Positions 16,164-25,526 of a DNA stretch of 64,000 nucleotides are shown in pieces. Origin of the DNA: Opitutaceae bacterium (lineage in GTDB: Bacteria > Verrucomicrobiota > Verrucomicrobiia > Opitutales > Opitutaceae); contig JACFMR010000004.1 of NCBI GenBank assembly GCA_019455245.1, positions 124,001 to 188,000 of the forward strand, in the 5' to 3' direction. How positions within the stretch are numbered: position 1 is the stretch's first letter; every line of letters starts with the position of its first letter. The notes under the pieces were generated by a model. The model saw only the letters and a list, made by a program, of their open reading frames with translations. It was not told the DNA's origin and made no database searches. The position numbers were made by a program, and so were the translations under genes.

Positions 16164-17864
16164 ATGTCCTCCGCTCCCGCCAAAACCGACCTCGTCACCG
16201 TCAACATCGACGGCCAGGAGATCGCCGTGCCCAAGGGCACGAACATGATCGAGGCTGCCCGCCAGCTCGGCATCGACATCCCGCATTATTGCTACCACCC
16301 GAAGCTCAGCGTGGCCGGCAACTGCCGCATGTGCCTGATCGAGATGGGGCTGCCCGCGGTGGATCCCGCCACCAAGGCGCCGATCATCGATCCCGCCACC
16401 GGCGGCCCGCGCATCAACTGGATGCCGCGCCCGCAGATCGGTTGCGGCACCAACGCCATGCCGGGCCTGCACATCCGCACCAACTCGCCGCTGGTCAAGG
16501 ACTGCCGCGAGGGCGTGATGGAGTTTCTCCTCATCAATCATCCGCTGGACTGCCCGATCTGCGACCAGGCCGGCGAGTGCAAGCTGCAGGAACAGGCCAC
16601 CGGCTACGGCCGCGGCTACTCGCGCTTCGTCGAGCAGAAGAACGTCAAACCCAAGCGCACCGTGCTCGGCCCGCGCGTCATCCTCGACGACGAGCGCTGC
16701 ATCCTCTGCTCGCGCTGCATCCGTTTCTGCAAGGAGGTCGCGCAGGACGACGTCCTCGGCTTCATCGACCGCGGCAGCTACTCCACGCTCACCTGCTACC
16801 CGGGCCGGAAACTGGAGAACAACTACTCGCTCAACACCGTGGACATCTGCCCGGTGGGCGCGCTCACCTCGACGGATTTCCGCTTCAAGATGCGCGTCTG
16901 GTTCCTCAAGCAGACCGACAGCATCGACACCGAATCCTCCGTCGGCGCCAACACCGTCGTCTGGTCGCGCGAGGGTGTGATCTACCGCATCACCCCGCGC
17001 CGCAACGACGAGGTCAACGACACCTGGATGGCCGACAGCGGTCGCGTGCTCTACAAGCAGGTGCAGGCCGATGACCGTCTGAAGCGCATCACGGTCAACG
17101 GCGCCGAGCAAACGTTCGACGGCGCGCTCAACGCCGCCGCCGGCTTGTTCAAGGCTGGCTCCGTCGCGGTCGTCGGCTCCGGCCGCAGCAGCGTGGAGGA
17201 ACAGTTCCTGACCAAAAAACTCGCCGCCGCGCTCAACGCGCCGGTCGTGCTGGTCAGCCGGGTGGGGGAGGGCGACGGCCTGCTGATCTCCGCCGACCGC
17301 AATCCCAACGTGCGCGGCGCGCTCGTCACCGGTTTGATCGAACGCCTGCCCGAGCCCAAGCTCGCCGCCCTCGCGGCCGACATCGACGCCGGCAAGATCA
17401 AGACCGTCGTCACCCTCGGCGAAGATCTCACCGCCGCCGGCCTCACCGCCGCGCAACTCGCGAAAATCTCCGTCGTTTACCTCGGCACGCACAAGAACGC
17501 CACGAGCGATGCCGCGAAGGTGGTCATCCCGACGCTCACCGTTTTCGAAAAGTCCGGCTCCTTCGTGAACCAGCAGTTCCGCCTGCAGAAGTTCGCCAAG
17601 GCCGTGCCCGGCCTCGCCGGTGCCACCGACGATCTCGTCGCCCTCGCGCAACTCGTGGCGGCGGCCGGCGGCGAGAAAGTCGCGCCCGATCTCACCTCGG
17701 TCTGGACCGCGCTCGCCGCGGCCGTGCCCGCGCTTGGCGGCATCACCCCCGCCAAGATCCCCGCCGCCGGGCGGTTGCTCGACGCCGCGCCCTTCGCCCA
17801 TTTGCCCTTCTGCGAAGGCGAGACCCTCCACTTCAAGCCCGCCGCCGCGGCGGCCACCGCCTGA
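16164..17864 (+). CDS. nuoG: NADH-quinone oxidoreductase subunit G
   Basis: 566 residues. The [2Fe-2S] domain (~10-105) has Cys in IPHYCYHPKLSVAGNCRMC; an insertion of ~30 residues (VDPATKAPIIDPATGGPR) precedes its last ligand at IGCGTNAMPG. Cluster N5 uses NHPLDCPICDQAGECKLQ, and N4 uses CILCSRCIRFC plus ICPVGALTS. The remainder is a shortened molybdopterin-oxidoreductase-like domain, so the protein is much shorter than the ~900-residue E. coli form. It forms the electron wire of the peripheral arm. The gap to nuoH (117 bp) contains a repeat. Confidence 0.93.
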   Translation: MSSAPAKTDLVTVNIDGQEIAVPKGTNMIEAARQLGIDIPHYCYHPKLSVAGNCRMCLIEMGLPAVDPATKAPIIDPATGGPRINWMPRPQIGCGTNAMPGLHIRTNSPLVKDCREGVMEFLLINHPLDCPICDQAGECKLQEQATGYGRGYSRFVEQKNVKPKRTVLGPRVILDDERCILCSRCIRFCKEVAQDDVLGFIDRGSYSTLTCYPGRKLENNYSLNTVDICPVGALTSTDFRFKMRVWFLKQTDSIDTESSVGANTVVWSREGVIYRITPRRNDEVNDTWMADSGRVLYKQVQADDRLKRITVNGAEQTFDGALNAAAGLFKAGSVAVVGSGRSSVEEQFLTKKLAAALNAPVVLVSRVGEGDGLLISADRNPNVRGALVTGLIERLPEPKLAALAADIDAGKIKTVVTLGEDLTAAGLTAAQLAKISVVYLGTHKNATSDAAKVVIPTLTVFEKSGSFVNQQFRLQKFAKAVPGLAGATDDLVALAQLVAAAGGEKVAPDLTSVWTALAAAVPALGGITPAKIPAAGRLLDAAPFAHLPFCEGETLHFKPAAAAATA

Positions 17865-17892
17865 CATGCCTTATCGCGCAACAGTTCAACAG

Positions 17893-17953
17893 GTAGGGAC
17901 GGACCGCCGGGCCGTCCGGGAAATCCATGCGGCGCGCCCAGCGGCCGCGCCCT
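17893..17953. repeat. Palindromic element between nuoG and nuoH (family D)
   Basis: GTAGGGACGGACCGCCGGGCC and the following GTCCGGG form one hairpin (17893-17920), and GGCGCGCCCAGCGGCCGCGC forms a second (17930-17953). A related core, GTAGGGTCGGACCGCCGGGC, recurs downstream of ftsY at about 39709. Confidence 0.65.
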
Positions 17954-17981
17954 GCCATTTGACCGACGTCTGTTCCATCCG

Positions 17982-19130
17982 ATGATCGAATTCTGGTCCA
18001 ATCTTCATCCTGTCATCCAGGGCATCATCAAAGGTCTGGCGGTCATCGCCGTGATCTTCCCGCTGGCCGGCGCCGGTTCGCTGGCCGAGCGCAAGGTCTC
18101 GGCCTGGATCCAGGGCCGGCCCGGTCCGAACCGCGCCACCGTGCCGTGGATCGCGTGGATTCCCTTTGTCGGAAAATTCCTGCAACGGCTCGGCCTGTTC
18201 CACCTCCTGGCCGACGGCGGCAAGCTGCTGTTCAAGGAAGATCCGTTGCCGGGGCACGTGAACAAATTCTACTTCATGCTGGCGCCGCTGATCGCGTTGG
18301 TGCCGGCCTTCACCACGGTCGTGGCGGTGCCCTTTGGCGCCTATTTTGCCGACGGCGCCACGGTGCCGCTCATCCTGGCCAACGTGGATGTCGGCCTGCT
18401 GGCGATCTTTGCGGTGTCCTCGCTCGGCGTTTACTCGCTCATCCTCGCGGGCTGGGCCTCGAATTCGAAATATCCCTTCCTTGGCGGCATCCGCGCCTCG
18501 GCGCAGCTCATCTCGTATGAGCTTTCGATGACGATCTCGGTGCTGCCGGTTTTCCTCTGGATCAACGCCCCCGGGATGCCCGCCTCGCTGAGTCTCGTGC
18601 GCATCGTGGAGTTCCAGAGCCAGCCCGGCTTCTGGGGCGGCGCGTGGTTCGTGTTTACCCTGCCGATTTGCGCGCTCGTGTTCCTGATCGCGCTCTTTGC
18701 CGAGACGAACCGCCAGCCGTTCGACATGCCCGAGTCCGAGGCCGATCTCGTCGGCGGCTTCCACACCGAATACGGCTCCTTCAAGTGGTCGCTGTTTTTC
18801 GTCGCCGAATACGCCCACATGATCGTCGGCTCCGCGATTTTCGCGCTGCTCTTCCTCGGCGGCTGGAACCCGTTGCCGTGGGTGCCGTTGTCCACCTTGG
18901 TGGACCTGCTCGGCATCTCCGCGCCATGGCTCGTGGGGCTGATCTCCTTCGCGATCCTCTTCGCCAAGGTGCTGCTGATGATTTTCCTGTTCATGTGGGT
19001 GCGCTGGACGCTGCCGCGTTTCCGTTACGACCAGGTGATGATAATCGGCTGGCAGAAACTGCTGCCGCTCGCCATCGCCAACCTGATCGTCTGCATGGTG
19101 GCGATCTACTTCCTGCAACCCACGCTCTGA
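17982..19130 (+). CDS. nuoH: NADH-quinone oxidoreductase subunit H
   Basis: 382 residues, eight or more transmembrane helices. Signature stretches are LAERKVSAWIQGRPGPNR near residue 33 and FAETNRQPFDMPESEADLVG, the acidic quinone-site loop. An insertion between the GRPGPNR motif and the HLLADGGK segment (PWIAWIPFVGKFLQRL) makes it longer than the ~325-residue E. coli subunit. NuoH links the quinone chamber to the proton-pumping membrane arm. nuoI starts 13 bp later. Confidence 0.95.
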   Translation: MIEFWSNLHPVIQGIIKGLAVIAVIFPLAGAGSLAERKVSAWIQGRPGPNRATVPWIAWIPFVGKFLQRLGLFHLLADGGKLLFKEDPLPGHVNKFYFMLAPLIALVPAFTTVVAVPFGAYFADGATVPLILANVDVGLLAIFAVSSLGVYSLILAGWASNSKYPFLGGIRASAQLISYELSMTISVLPVFLWINAPGMPASLSLVRIVEFQSQPGFWGGAWFVFTLPICALVFLIALFAETNRQPFDMPESEADLVGGFHTEYGSFKWSLFFVAEYAHMIVGSAIFALLFLGGWNPLPWVPLSTLVDLLGISAPWLVGLISFAILFAKVLLMIFLFMWVRWTLPRFRYDQVMIIGWQKLLPLAIANLIVCMVAIYFLQPTL

Positions 19131-19143
19131 CCCTTTCCGCGCC

Positions 19144-19683
19144 ATGGCCGTCATTCCTGTCGATCGCAAACCTCTCACCCTCGCGGAGCGCACCTACCTC
19201 CCGCAGGTCTGGCGCGGGCTGAAGATCACGCTCAAGCACTTCTTCGCGAAAAACATCACGATGGAGTACCCCGAACAGCGGCCGCCGATTCCGCCGGGCT
19301 ACCGCGGCGTGCCCACGCTGGTGAAGGATCCCAACGGCCGCGAGAAATGCGTCTCGTGCCAGCTCTGCGAATTCGTCTGCCCGCCGAAGGCCATCCGCAT
19401 CACGCCGGGCGAGGTGCCCGAGGGCAGCGGCCGCGAGCACGTCGAGAAGGCCCCGCAGGCCTTCGACATCGACATGCTGCGCTGCATCTACTGCGGCCTG
19501 TGCCAGGAGGTTTGCCCCGAGGAGGCCATTTTCCTGCAAAACCAGTACACCATGACCGGTTACACCCGGGCCGAGATGGTCAACCACAAGGACCGGCTTT
19601 ACGAGATCGGCGGCACGCTCCCCGATGAGCATTTCAAGTGGGACAAGAAAAAGGCCGCCGCGGAACACGGTAACGTCCACTGA
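19144..19683 (+). CDS. nuoI: NADH-quinone oxidoreductase subunit I
   Basis: 179 residues. Two ferredoxin-type [4Fe-4S] motifs are intact, CVSCQLCEFVCPPKAI and CIYCGLCQEVCPEEAI, holding clusters N6a and N6b, which deliver electrons to NuoB. The N-terminal helix region (LKITLKHFFAKNITMEYPEQ) is the usual membrane-arm contact. The C-terminal Lys/Glu-rich tail is ordinary. nuoJ starts 8 bp after the stop. Confidence 0.95.
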   Translation: MAVIPVDRKPLTLAERTYLPQVWRGLKITLKHFFAKNITMEYPEQRPPIPPGYRGVPTLVKDPNGREKCVSCQLCEFVCPPKAIRITPGEVPEGSGREHVEKAPQAFDIDMLRCIYCGLCQEVCPEEAIFLQNQYTMTGYTRAEMVNHKDRLYEIGGTLPDEHFKWDKKKAAAEHGNVH

Positions 19684-19691
19684 GTCCAGCC

Positions 19692-20207
19692 ATGTCCAAC
19701 CTGTTCTTCTATCTGCTCTCCGCCTTCACCCTGGGCACCGCCCTCGGGGCCGTGCTGGGGCGCAATCCTGTCAATGCCGCGCTCAGCTTCCTGCTGAGCC
19801 TCGTGGGCGTGGCCGCGCTCTTCGCTATGCTGGAGGCCTACCTGCTCGCCGTGCTGCTCGTGCTGGTTTACGCGGGCGCGGTCGTCGCGCTGTTTCTGTT
19901 CATCATCATGTTGCTTGATCCGCAGCATCCCACCGCGTGGAACTTCAAGGGTGTCTCGGCCTTCGCCGCCGCGGTGGCGGTCGGCCTGCTGATCGCCGGC
20001 GTGGTGGCCTTCGCCACCCAGGGCCGGCTGGTCGCGCCCGAGGCCGCCGCGGTGCCCGCCTCCGGCGCCGACCTCAAGGCCTACGCCCAGTCGCTCTTCA
20101 CCACCTACCTGCTTCCGGTGCAGGTCGTCGGCTTCCTGCTCCTGACCGCCATGCTCGGCGTCATCGTGCTCAGCCGCAAAATGGACCCGAAGGAGGACGC
20201 GCAATGA
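19692..20207 (+). CDS. nuoJ: NADH-quinone oxidoreductase subunit J
   Basis: 171 residues, five transmembrane helices. Helix 3 carries the family pattern [19 protein letters not shown] with the pi-bulge-type Gly-Ala region. It lies next to NuoK and NuoH in the membrane arm. Its stop overlaps the nuoK start (ATGA at 20204-20207), indicating translational coupling. Confidence 0.93.
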   Translation: MSNLFFYLLSAFTLGTALGAVLGRNPVNAALSFLLSLVGVAALFAMLEAYLLAVLLVLVYAGAVVALFLFIIMLLDPQHPTAWNFKGVSAFAAAVAVGLLIAGVVAFATQGRLVAPEAAAVPASGADLKAYAQSLFTTYLLPVQVVGFLLLTAMLGVIVLSRKMDPKEDAQ

Positions 20208-20512
20208 ACGCCATCGGTCTCAACGATTACCTGCTGCTCAGCGTGCTGCTCTTCGCCGTCGGCTTTGCCGGCGTGTTGCTGCGCAAGAACACCCTGATCA
20301 TCTATCTCAGCCTCGAGCTCATGCTCGTGGCCGCGACCCTCGCCCTGGTGGCGTTCTCGCGTTTCAACGGCACGCTCGACGGCAACGTCTTCGTGTTCTT
20401 CATCCTCACCGTCGCCGCGGCCGAGGTCGCCGTCGGTCTCGCCATCATCGTCGCCCTCTTCCGCAAGCGGCTGACCGTGCAGGTCGACCAGCTCAACGCC
20501 CTCAAGAACTGA
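20204..20512 (+). CDS. nuoK: NADH-quinone oxidoreductase subunit K
   Basis: 102 residues, three transmembrane helices, MrpC-like. The two buried glutamates of the proton path are present: [15 protein letters not shown] (helix 2) and [16 protein letters not shown] (helix 3). ATG at 20204 overlaps the nuoJ stop by four bases. nuoL starts 4 bp after its stop. Confidence 0.94.
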   Translation: MNAIGLNDYLLLSVLLFAVGFAGVLLRKNTLIIYLSLELMLVAATLALVAFSRFNGTLDGNVFVFFILTVAAAEVAVGLAIIVALFRKRLTVQVDQLNALKN

Positions 20513-20516
20513 CGCC

Positions 20517-22397
20517 ATGACGCCGGTCCAACAAGCCCTGCTCATTCTCCTGCTGCCGCTCGTTTCCGCGACGGTCATCGCGCTGTTTCTGCGCCGCCAC
20601 GGCGGCATCGCCAGCGCGGTTTCCGTGACCACCGCGGCGATCCTCGGCGGCCTCTCGCTCGGCCTCATCTTCGGCGGCGAACGTTTCACCGCGTCGATGG
20701 AATGGCTGCGCCTCGGCAGCCTGACGGTTTCGCTCGGGTTCAAGTTCGACGACCTCGCGGCGGTGATGCTGTTCGTTGTCAGCTTCGTCGGTTTCTTCAT
20801 CCACCTGTTCAGCACGGGCTACATGAAGGACGACGCGGCCCGCGCGCGCTATTTCGGCGGCCTCTCCATCTTCATGTTCGCGATGCTCGGCATCGTGTTC
20901 GCGGACAATCTTTTCATGATGTTCATCTTCTGGGAGCTGGTCGGCTTCAGCTCCTACCTGCTCATCGGCCACTGGCACGAGAAGCAGAGCGCCAGCGACG
21001 CGGCCAAGAAGGCGTTCATCACCAACCGCGTTGGCGACTTCGGTTTCCTGCTCGGCATCGTGCTCTGCTACTGGACCTACGGCACGGTCAGCCTGACCGA
21101 GCTCGACGCGCTCGGTGAAAACGGCGGGCTGGTTTACAGCCGCCTGCTGCCGCTGCTGCTGTTCTGCGGTGCGGTCGGCAAGTCCGCCCAGCTGCCCCTG
21201 CAGGTGTGGCTGCCCGACGCGATGGAAGGCCCCACGCCCGTCTCCGCCCTCATCCACGCCGCCACCATGGTCGCCGCCGGCATCTACATGCTCTGCCGCA
21301 TCGAGGTGCTGATGGTGAAGGAGGCGCTGGAAATCATCATGTGGGTCGGCACCGCCACCGCGCTCTACGCCGCGCTCTGCGCCATCGTGCAAAGCGACAT
21401 CAAGAAGGTCCTCGCTTACTCCACGCTCTCGCAACTCGGCTACATGGTCGCGGCCTTCGGCCTCGGCGGCATGGTGGTCACCACGCCGGAATCCGGCGGC
21501 TCGCCCGTGCTGCCCATCGCCGCCGGCGTCGGCGCCGCGATGTTCCACCTGACCACCCACGCGGCTTTCAAGGCGCTGCTCTTCCTCGGTTCCGGCTCCG
21601 TCATCATGGGCTGCCACCACGAGCAGGACATCTTCAAGATGGGCGGCCTGCGAAAGAAGATGCCGCTCACCTTCCTCACCTTCACGATCGGCGTGCTCGC
21701 CATCGTCGGCTTCCCCGGCCTCGCCGGTTTCTTCTCAAAGGACGCCATCCTGCTCCTCGCCTTCAAGAACAACCCCGCGGTCTTCGCCGTGCTGGCCCTC
21801 ACCGCGGTGATCACAGCGTTCTACATGGTGCGGATGTGGAAGCTCGTCTTCTTCGGTTCCGCCCGCGCCGGGGCCGCCGGCCACGCCCACGAGAGCGGCT
21901 GGTCGATGACGATTCCGCTGCTCGTGTTGGCCGCGCTCTCCGTGGTCATCGGCTACGGTGCGGTTTACGGCCAAATTGGCGGCACGATGGGCGGGCTCAT
22001 CCCGCACGACGAGGCAGCGCACACCACCATCCTGCTGGTCAGTCTCGCTGTGCTCGTGCTCGGCGCCGGCGCGGCCTGGCTTTTCTACCGGCCGGCCGCG
22101 ACCGACACGCTGGAGGAAAAATCCACCGGTCTGTTCAACGGCCTCTGCGCGCTCAAGGAGTCCTTCGACGCGCTCTACAACTACTACATCGCGAAGGTGC
22201 AGCAGCGGTTCGCGATGCTGCTCAACTTCCTGGAGCAAATCTTTCTCGCCGGCCTGATCATCCGCGGTTTCGCGGGTTTCGTCGGCCTGCTCGGCCTGGG
22301 CGCGCGCGCGCTCCACGTCGGCAGCCTGCACGCCTATGTCCACTGGTTCCTGCTCGGTCTCGTCCTGCTCTGGGCGCTCACCGCGGGCCTGTTTTAA
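20517..22397 (+). CDS. nuoL: NADH-quinone oxidoreductase subunit L
   Basis: 626 residues, antiporter-like proton-pumping subunit. Conserved blocks: FIFWELVGFSSYLLIGHW, the Lys helix GKSAQLPLQVWLPDAMEG, PTPVSALIHAATMVAAGIYM, and the IVQSDIKKVLAYSTLSQLGY segment. The C-terminal part after ~500 has the long lateral-helix region and a last membrane anchor (VHWFLLGLVLLWALTAG). nuoM follows after 6 bp. Confidence 0.95.
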   Translation: MTPVQQALLILLLPLVSATVIALFLRRHGGIASAVSVTTAAILGGLSLGLIFGGERFTASMEWLRLGSLTVSLGFKFDDLAAVMLFVVSFVGFFIHLFSTGYMKDDAARARYFGGLSIFMFAMLGIVFADNLFMMFIFWELVGFSSYLLIGHWHEKQSASDAAKKAFITNRVGDFGFLLGIVLCYWTYGTVSLTELDALGENGGLVYSRLLPLLLFCGAVGKSAQLPLQVWLPDAMEGPTPVSALIHAATMVAAGIYMLCRIEVLMVKEALEIIMWVGTATALYAALCAIVQSDIKKVLAYSTLSQLGYMVAAFGLGGMVVTTPESGGSPVLPIAAGVGAAMFHLTTHAAFKALLFLGSGSVIMGCHHEQDIFKMGGLRKKMPLTFLTFTIGVLAIVGFPGLAGFFSKDAILLLAFKNNPAVFAVLALTAVITAFYMVRMWKLVFFGSARAGAAGHAHESGWSMTIPLLVLAALSVVIGYGAVYGQIGGTMGGLIPHDEAAHTTILLVSLAVLVLGAGAAWLFYRPAATDTLEEKSTGLFNGLCALKESFDALYNYYIAKVQQRFAMLLNFLEQIFLAGLIIRGFAGFVGLLGLGARALHVGSLHAYVHWFLLGLVLLWALTAGLF

Positions 22398-22403
22398 TCT
22401 GCC

Positions 22404-23933
22404 ATGAGCCAACTGCCCTTTGATCCTCTCCTGGCGGCCATCGTCACGCCGCTCGCCGTGGCGCTGGCCATCGCGCTCGGGCTGCCGAAACGCCACTCGA
22501 TCCGGCTCGCCTACGTCGGTTTCGCGGTGCCCGCGCTGCTGGCCCTGCACTGCTGGTATCATTTCCCGGCCGGGCTCGGCGCGGATTATGCCTTCACCAG
22601 CAGCTACGACACCGGCCTGTCCGCCCTCGGCATCGGCCTGAAACTCGGGCTCAACGGCATCGCGATGCCGCTCTTCGCGCTGGCCGGCCTCGTCGGCCTC
22701 GCCGCCGGCCTTTACGCCATCCAGTCCGGCGCCGAGCGGCTCAAGATCTACCTCATGCTGCTGCTCGTGATGCTGGGCGGCCTGATGGGCGTGTTCGCCA
22801 GCATCGACGTGTTCTTCTTCTACTTCTTCCACGAACTCGCGCTCATCCCGACCTTCATCATGGTCGGCCTCTGGGGCGGCCGGGACCGCAACTACGCGGC
22901 GATGAAGATGACCATTTACCTGACGCTGGGCGCCATGCTCTCGCTGCTCGGGCTCATTTTGATCTACGTGAAGAGCGGAGCAGGGAGCTTCGACCTCATC
23001 ACCTTGCGCCACGCCCTGGCGGAACAACCGCTCACCGGCAGCCTGCAGAAATATGCGTTCGGCCTGCTGATGTTCGGCTTCGGCATTCTCGTTTCGCTCT
23101 GGCCGCTGCACACCTGGGCGCCGCTCGGCTACGGCGCCGCGCCGAGCTCGGCCGCGATGCTGCACGCCGGCGTGCTGAAGAAATTCGGTCTCTACGGCCT
23201 CATCCAGATCGCCCTGCCGTTGCTGCCGTTGGGCGCGATGCAGTGGGTCGGCGTCCTGGCCGTGCTCGCGGCCGTCGGCAACGTGCTCGTGGTCGGCCTG
23301 ATCACCATGGCGCAGCGCGACCTCAAGCAGATGGTCGGTTACAGCTCCGTGATGCACATGGGCTACGCGTTCCTCGGCCTCGCCTGCTTGTCCAGCATGG
23401 GCGCGGGCGGCGTGGTGCTGCTGATGGTGGCGCACGGCCTGTCCGTGGCACTGATGTTCCTGCTCGCGACCAGCATTCACCATCGCACGCACACGTTCGA
23501 TATGTCGGAAATGGGCGGACTCGCGCAGCAGACTCCCGTGCTGGCGGCGTTCTTTGCCGCGGCCACGCTCGCCGGCATCGGCCTGCCGGGCTTCGCCAAC
23601 TTCTGGGGCGAACTCACCATATTTGTCGCGCTCTGGGATTACTCGCGTGTCTTCACCGCCATCGCCGTTTCCGGCATCATCATCTCCGCGATCTACGGCC
23701 TGCGTGCGGTCGCCCGCGTGTTCTTCGGCCCGGCCAGCGAGTCCTTTGCCAAGGTCAAAACCGAGCACCCGCCCGCGGACCTGCGCTGGAGCGAAAAGCT
23801 GCCGGCGATCATTTTGCTGGCCGCGCTGCTCTTCATCGGCTTCTGGCCGAAATCCATGTCCGATCCCGTCAACGCGGCCCTGCATCCCGCCTGGCCCGCC
23901 CCCGGCGGGCTGCCGTCGACCCTCGTCAAGTAA
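22404..23933 (+). CDS. nuoM: NADH-quinone oxidoreductase subunit M
   Basis: 509 residues, antiporter-like subunit. Typical blocks: FYFFHELALIPTFIMVGLWG with the buried Glu, WPLHTWAPLGYGAAPSSAAM, LHAGVLKKFGLYGLIQIA, and AQRDLKQMVGYSSVMHMG. PSSAA in place of the more common PTxGS is a small variation. nuoN begins 12 bp downstream. Confidence 0.95.
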   Translation: MSQLPFDPLLAAIVTPLAVALAIALGLPKRHSIRLAYVGFAVPALLALHCWYHFPAGLGADYAFTSSYDTGLSALGIGLKLGLNGIAMPLFALAGLVGLAAGLYAIQSGAERLKIYLMLLLVMLGGLMGVFASIDVFFFYFFHELALIPTFIMVGLWGGRDRNYAAMKMTIYLTLGAMLSLLGLILIYVKSGAGSFDLITLRHALAEQPLTGSLQKYAFGLLMFGFGILVSLWPLHTWAPLGYGAAPSSAAMLHAGVLKKFGLYGLIQIALPLLPLGAMQWVGVLAVLAAVGNVLVVGLITMAQRDLKQMVGYSSVMHMGYAFLGLACLSSMGAGGVVLLMVAHGLSVALMFLLATSIHHRTHTFDMSEMGGLAQQTPVLAAFFAAATLAGIGLPGFANFWGELTIFVALWDYSRVFTAIAVSGIIISAIYGLRAVARVFFGPASESFAKVKTEHPPADLRWSEKLPAIILLAALLFIGFWPKSMSDPVNAALHPAWPAPGGLPSTLVK

Positions 23934-23945
23934 GACCCTGTTGCC

Positions 23946-25466
23946 ATGAATTTGGAAACCCTTCAGGCCGCCGCCGCCGCGAACCAGTGGAGCGCCATCT
24001 ACCCCGAGATCGGCCTCGGCTGCCTCGCGCTGGCCCTGCTCGTGCTTGAGCTCGTGCTGCCCAAGTCGGCGCACCGCACCATTCCCGCCGTCGCCATCGT
24101 CGGCCAGCTCGTTCTGCTCGGCGTGCTGCTCACGAACTTCAATTCGTCCACGCTGGGCACGGTGACGTTCAACGGCCTGCTGCACCACAGCACCGACGGC
24201 CAGTTCCTCCGCGTCTTCTTCCTGCTGTCCTCGGTGCTGGTCTGTCTGCTGGGCACGGTCAGCCTCGTCCGGCGCGCGCTGCCGCGCATCGAGTTTTACC
24301 ACATCGTGCTGGTCGTGAGCGGGGCCATGATGCTCCTCGCGCAGAGCAATCACTTCGTGATGCTCTTCGTCGCGCTCGAGACCGTGACGGTCGGGTTCTA
24401 CATTTTGGTGAGCTATTTCCGGGCCAGCCCGTTGTCGCTGGAGGCCGGTCTGAAATACCTCGTCATGGGCGCGCTCAGCTCGGCCCTGCTGCTGTTCGGC
24501 ATCGTGCTGCTTTACGGCGTGGCCGGCAATCCGCTGCTCCCGGCGCACACGGCTGACGGCATGAGCTTCCCCGCGCTGGCCGCGTTTCTGGCCGCCAATC
24601 CGGGCAACTTTCTCGCCAGCGTCGGCATCCTGCTCGTGCTGGCCGGCGTTGCCTTCAAGATCGGCGCGTTTCCGTTCCAGATCTGGATTCCCGACGTTTA
24701 CCAAGGCGCCCCCACGCCCGTGACGGCGTTTCTCGCCGTCGCCTCCAAGGCCGCGGGTTTTGCCGTGTTGCTGACCCTGGTGCGCACCGCGTTTGCGCCC
24801 TATGCCGCGTTGACCGTGCCGGTGCTCACACTGATGGCCGCGGCCACGATCCTGTTCGGCAACATCGCGGCGCTGACCCAGCACAATGTGAAGCGCCTCA
24901 TCGGCCTGTCCGGCGTTTCGCACGCCGGCTTCCTGCTCCTGGGTGTCGTCGCCGCGATGAGCAACCCGGCGGCGCTGGGCGCGATTTACTTTTACCTCGC
25001 CGCCTACCTGCTCGCGACCTTCGCGGTGTTTGGCGTCATGACCCACCTCGCCGGTCCGAACGATGCCGAACAGGATCTCGACCACTACGCCGGATTGGCG
25101 AAGGAGCGTCCGTTCCTCGGGCTGGTCCTGGCTATCGGGCTCGGTTCGCTGGCGGGCATCCCGCCGCTGGCCGGGTTCATGGGCAAATTCTTCGTCTTCA
25201 TCGCGGCGTTTGAGGCCGGACTCTACCCGCTGCTCGCCATCGCGATCATCGGCGTGGTGATCTCGATCTACTACTACTTCGGCTGGATCAAGGCCGCGTT
25301 CTTCGAGACCTGGCGCGCGCCGCTGCTTGAGGGCGAGGTGGACGACCGGCCCAAGCCGCTCGCCGTCACCTGGCCGCTCGGCGTGGCACTCGGCACCCTG
25401 GCCGCGCTCACCGTGGTGCTTGGGTTTTTCCAAGGCCCGCTCGGCGACTGGTTCCTGTTGCGCTGA
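23946..25466 (+). CDS. nuoN: NADH-quinone oxidoreductase subunit N
   Basis: 506 residues, antiporter-like subunit, last gene of the complex I cluster. Conserved parts: FVALETVTVGFYILVSYFR, KIGAFPFQIWIPDVYQGAP followed by TPVTAFLAVASKAAGFAVLL, TQHNVKRLIGLSGVSHAGF, and SLAGIPPLAGFMGKFFVF. About 14 transmembrane helices. The next gene begins 60 bp after its stop, across an imperfect palindrome (ACCGGTCTGCGC ... CAACCCGGT), so hisA may have its own promoter. Confidence 0.95.
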   Translation: MNLETLQAAAAANQWSAIYPEIGLGCLALALLVLELVLPKSAHRTIPAVAIVGQLVLLGVLLTNFNSSTLGTVTFNGLLHHSTDGQFLRVFFLLSSVLVCLLGTVSLVRRALPRIEFYHIVLVVSGAMMLLAQSNHFVMLFVALETVTVGFYILVSYFRASPLSLEAGLKYLVMGALSSALLLFGIVLLYGVAGNPLLPAHTADGMSFPALAAFLAANPGNFLASVGILLVLAGVAFKIGAFPFQIWIPDVYQGAPTPVTAFLAVASKAAGFAVLLTLVRTAFAPYAALTVPVLTLMAAATILFGNIAALTQHNVKRLIGLSGVSHAGFLLLGVVAAMSNPAALGAIYFYLAAYLLATFAVFGVMTHLAGPNDAEQDLDHYAGLAKERPFLGLVLAIGLGSLAGIPPLAGFMGKFFVFIAAFEAGLYPLLAIAIIGVVISIYYYFGWIKAAFFETWRAPLLEGEVDDRPKPLAVTWPLGVALGTLAALTVVLGFFQGPLGDWFLLR

Positions 25467-25526
25467 CCGGTCTGCGCGCCGACGCAGGCTTGCGCCGCCA
25501 ACCCGGTCCGCGTTTCTTCAACGCCG

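Noticed and set aside
16143..17867. Long open frame antisense to nuoG
   Set aside because: Gly/Asp/His/Arg-rich low-complexity translation, while the plus strand encodes full NuoG with all cluster ligands.
21735..25433. Very long open frame antisense to nuoL-nuoN (over 1200 codons)
   Set aside because: Composition is dominated by Arg, Gln, His, Glu and Ala without any domain; it is the usual high-GC mirror of conserved membrane subunits.
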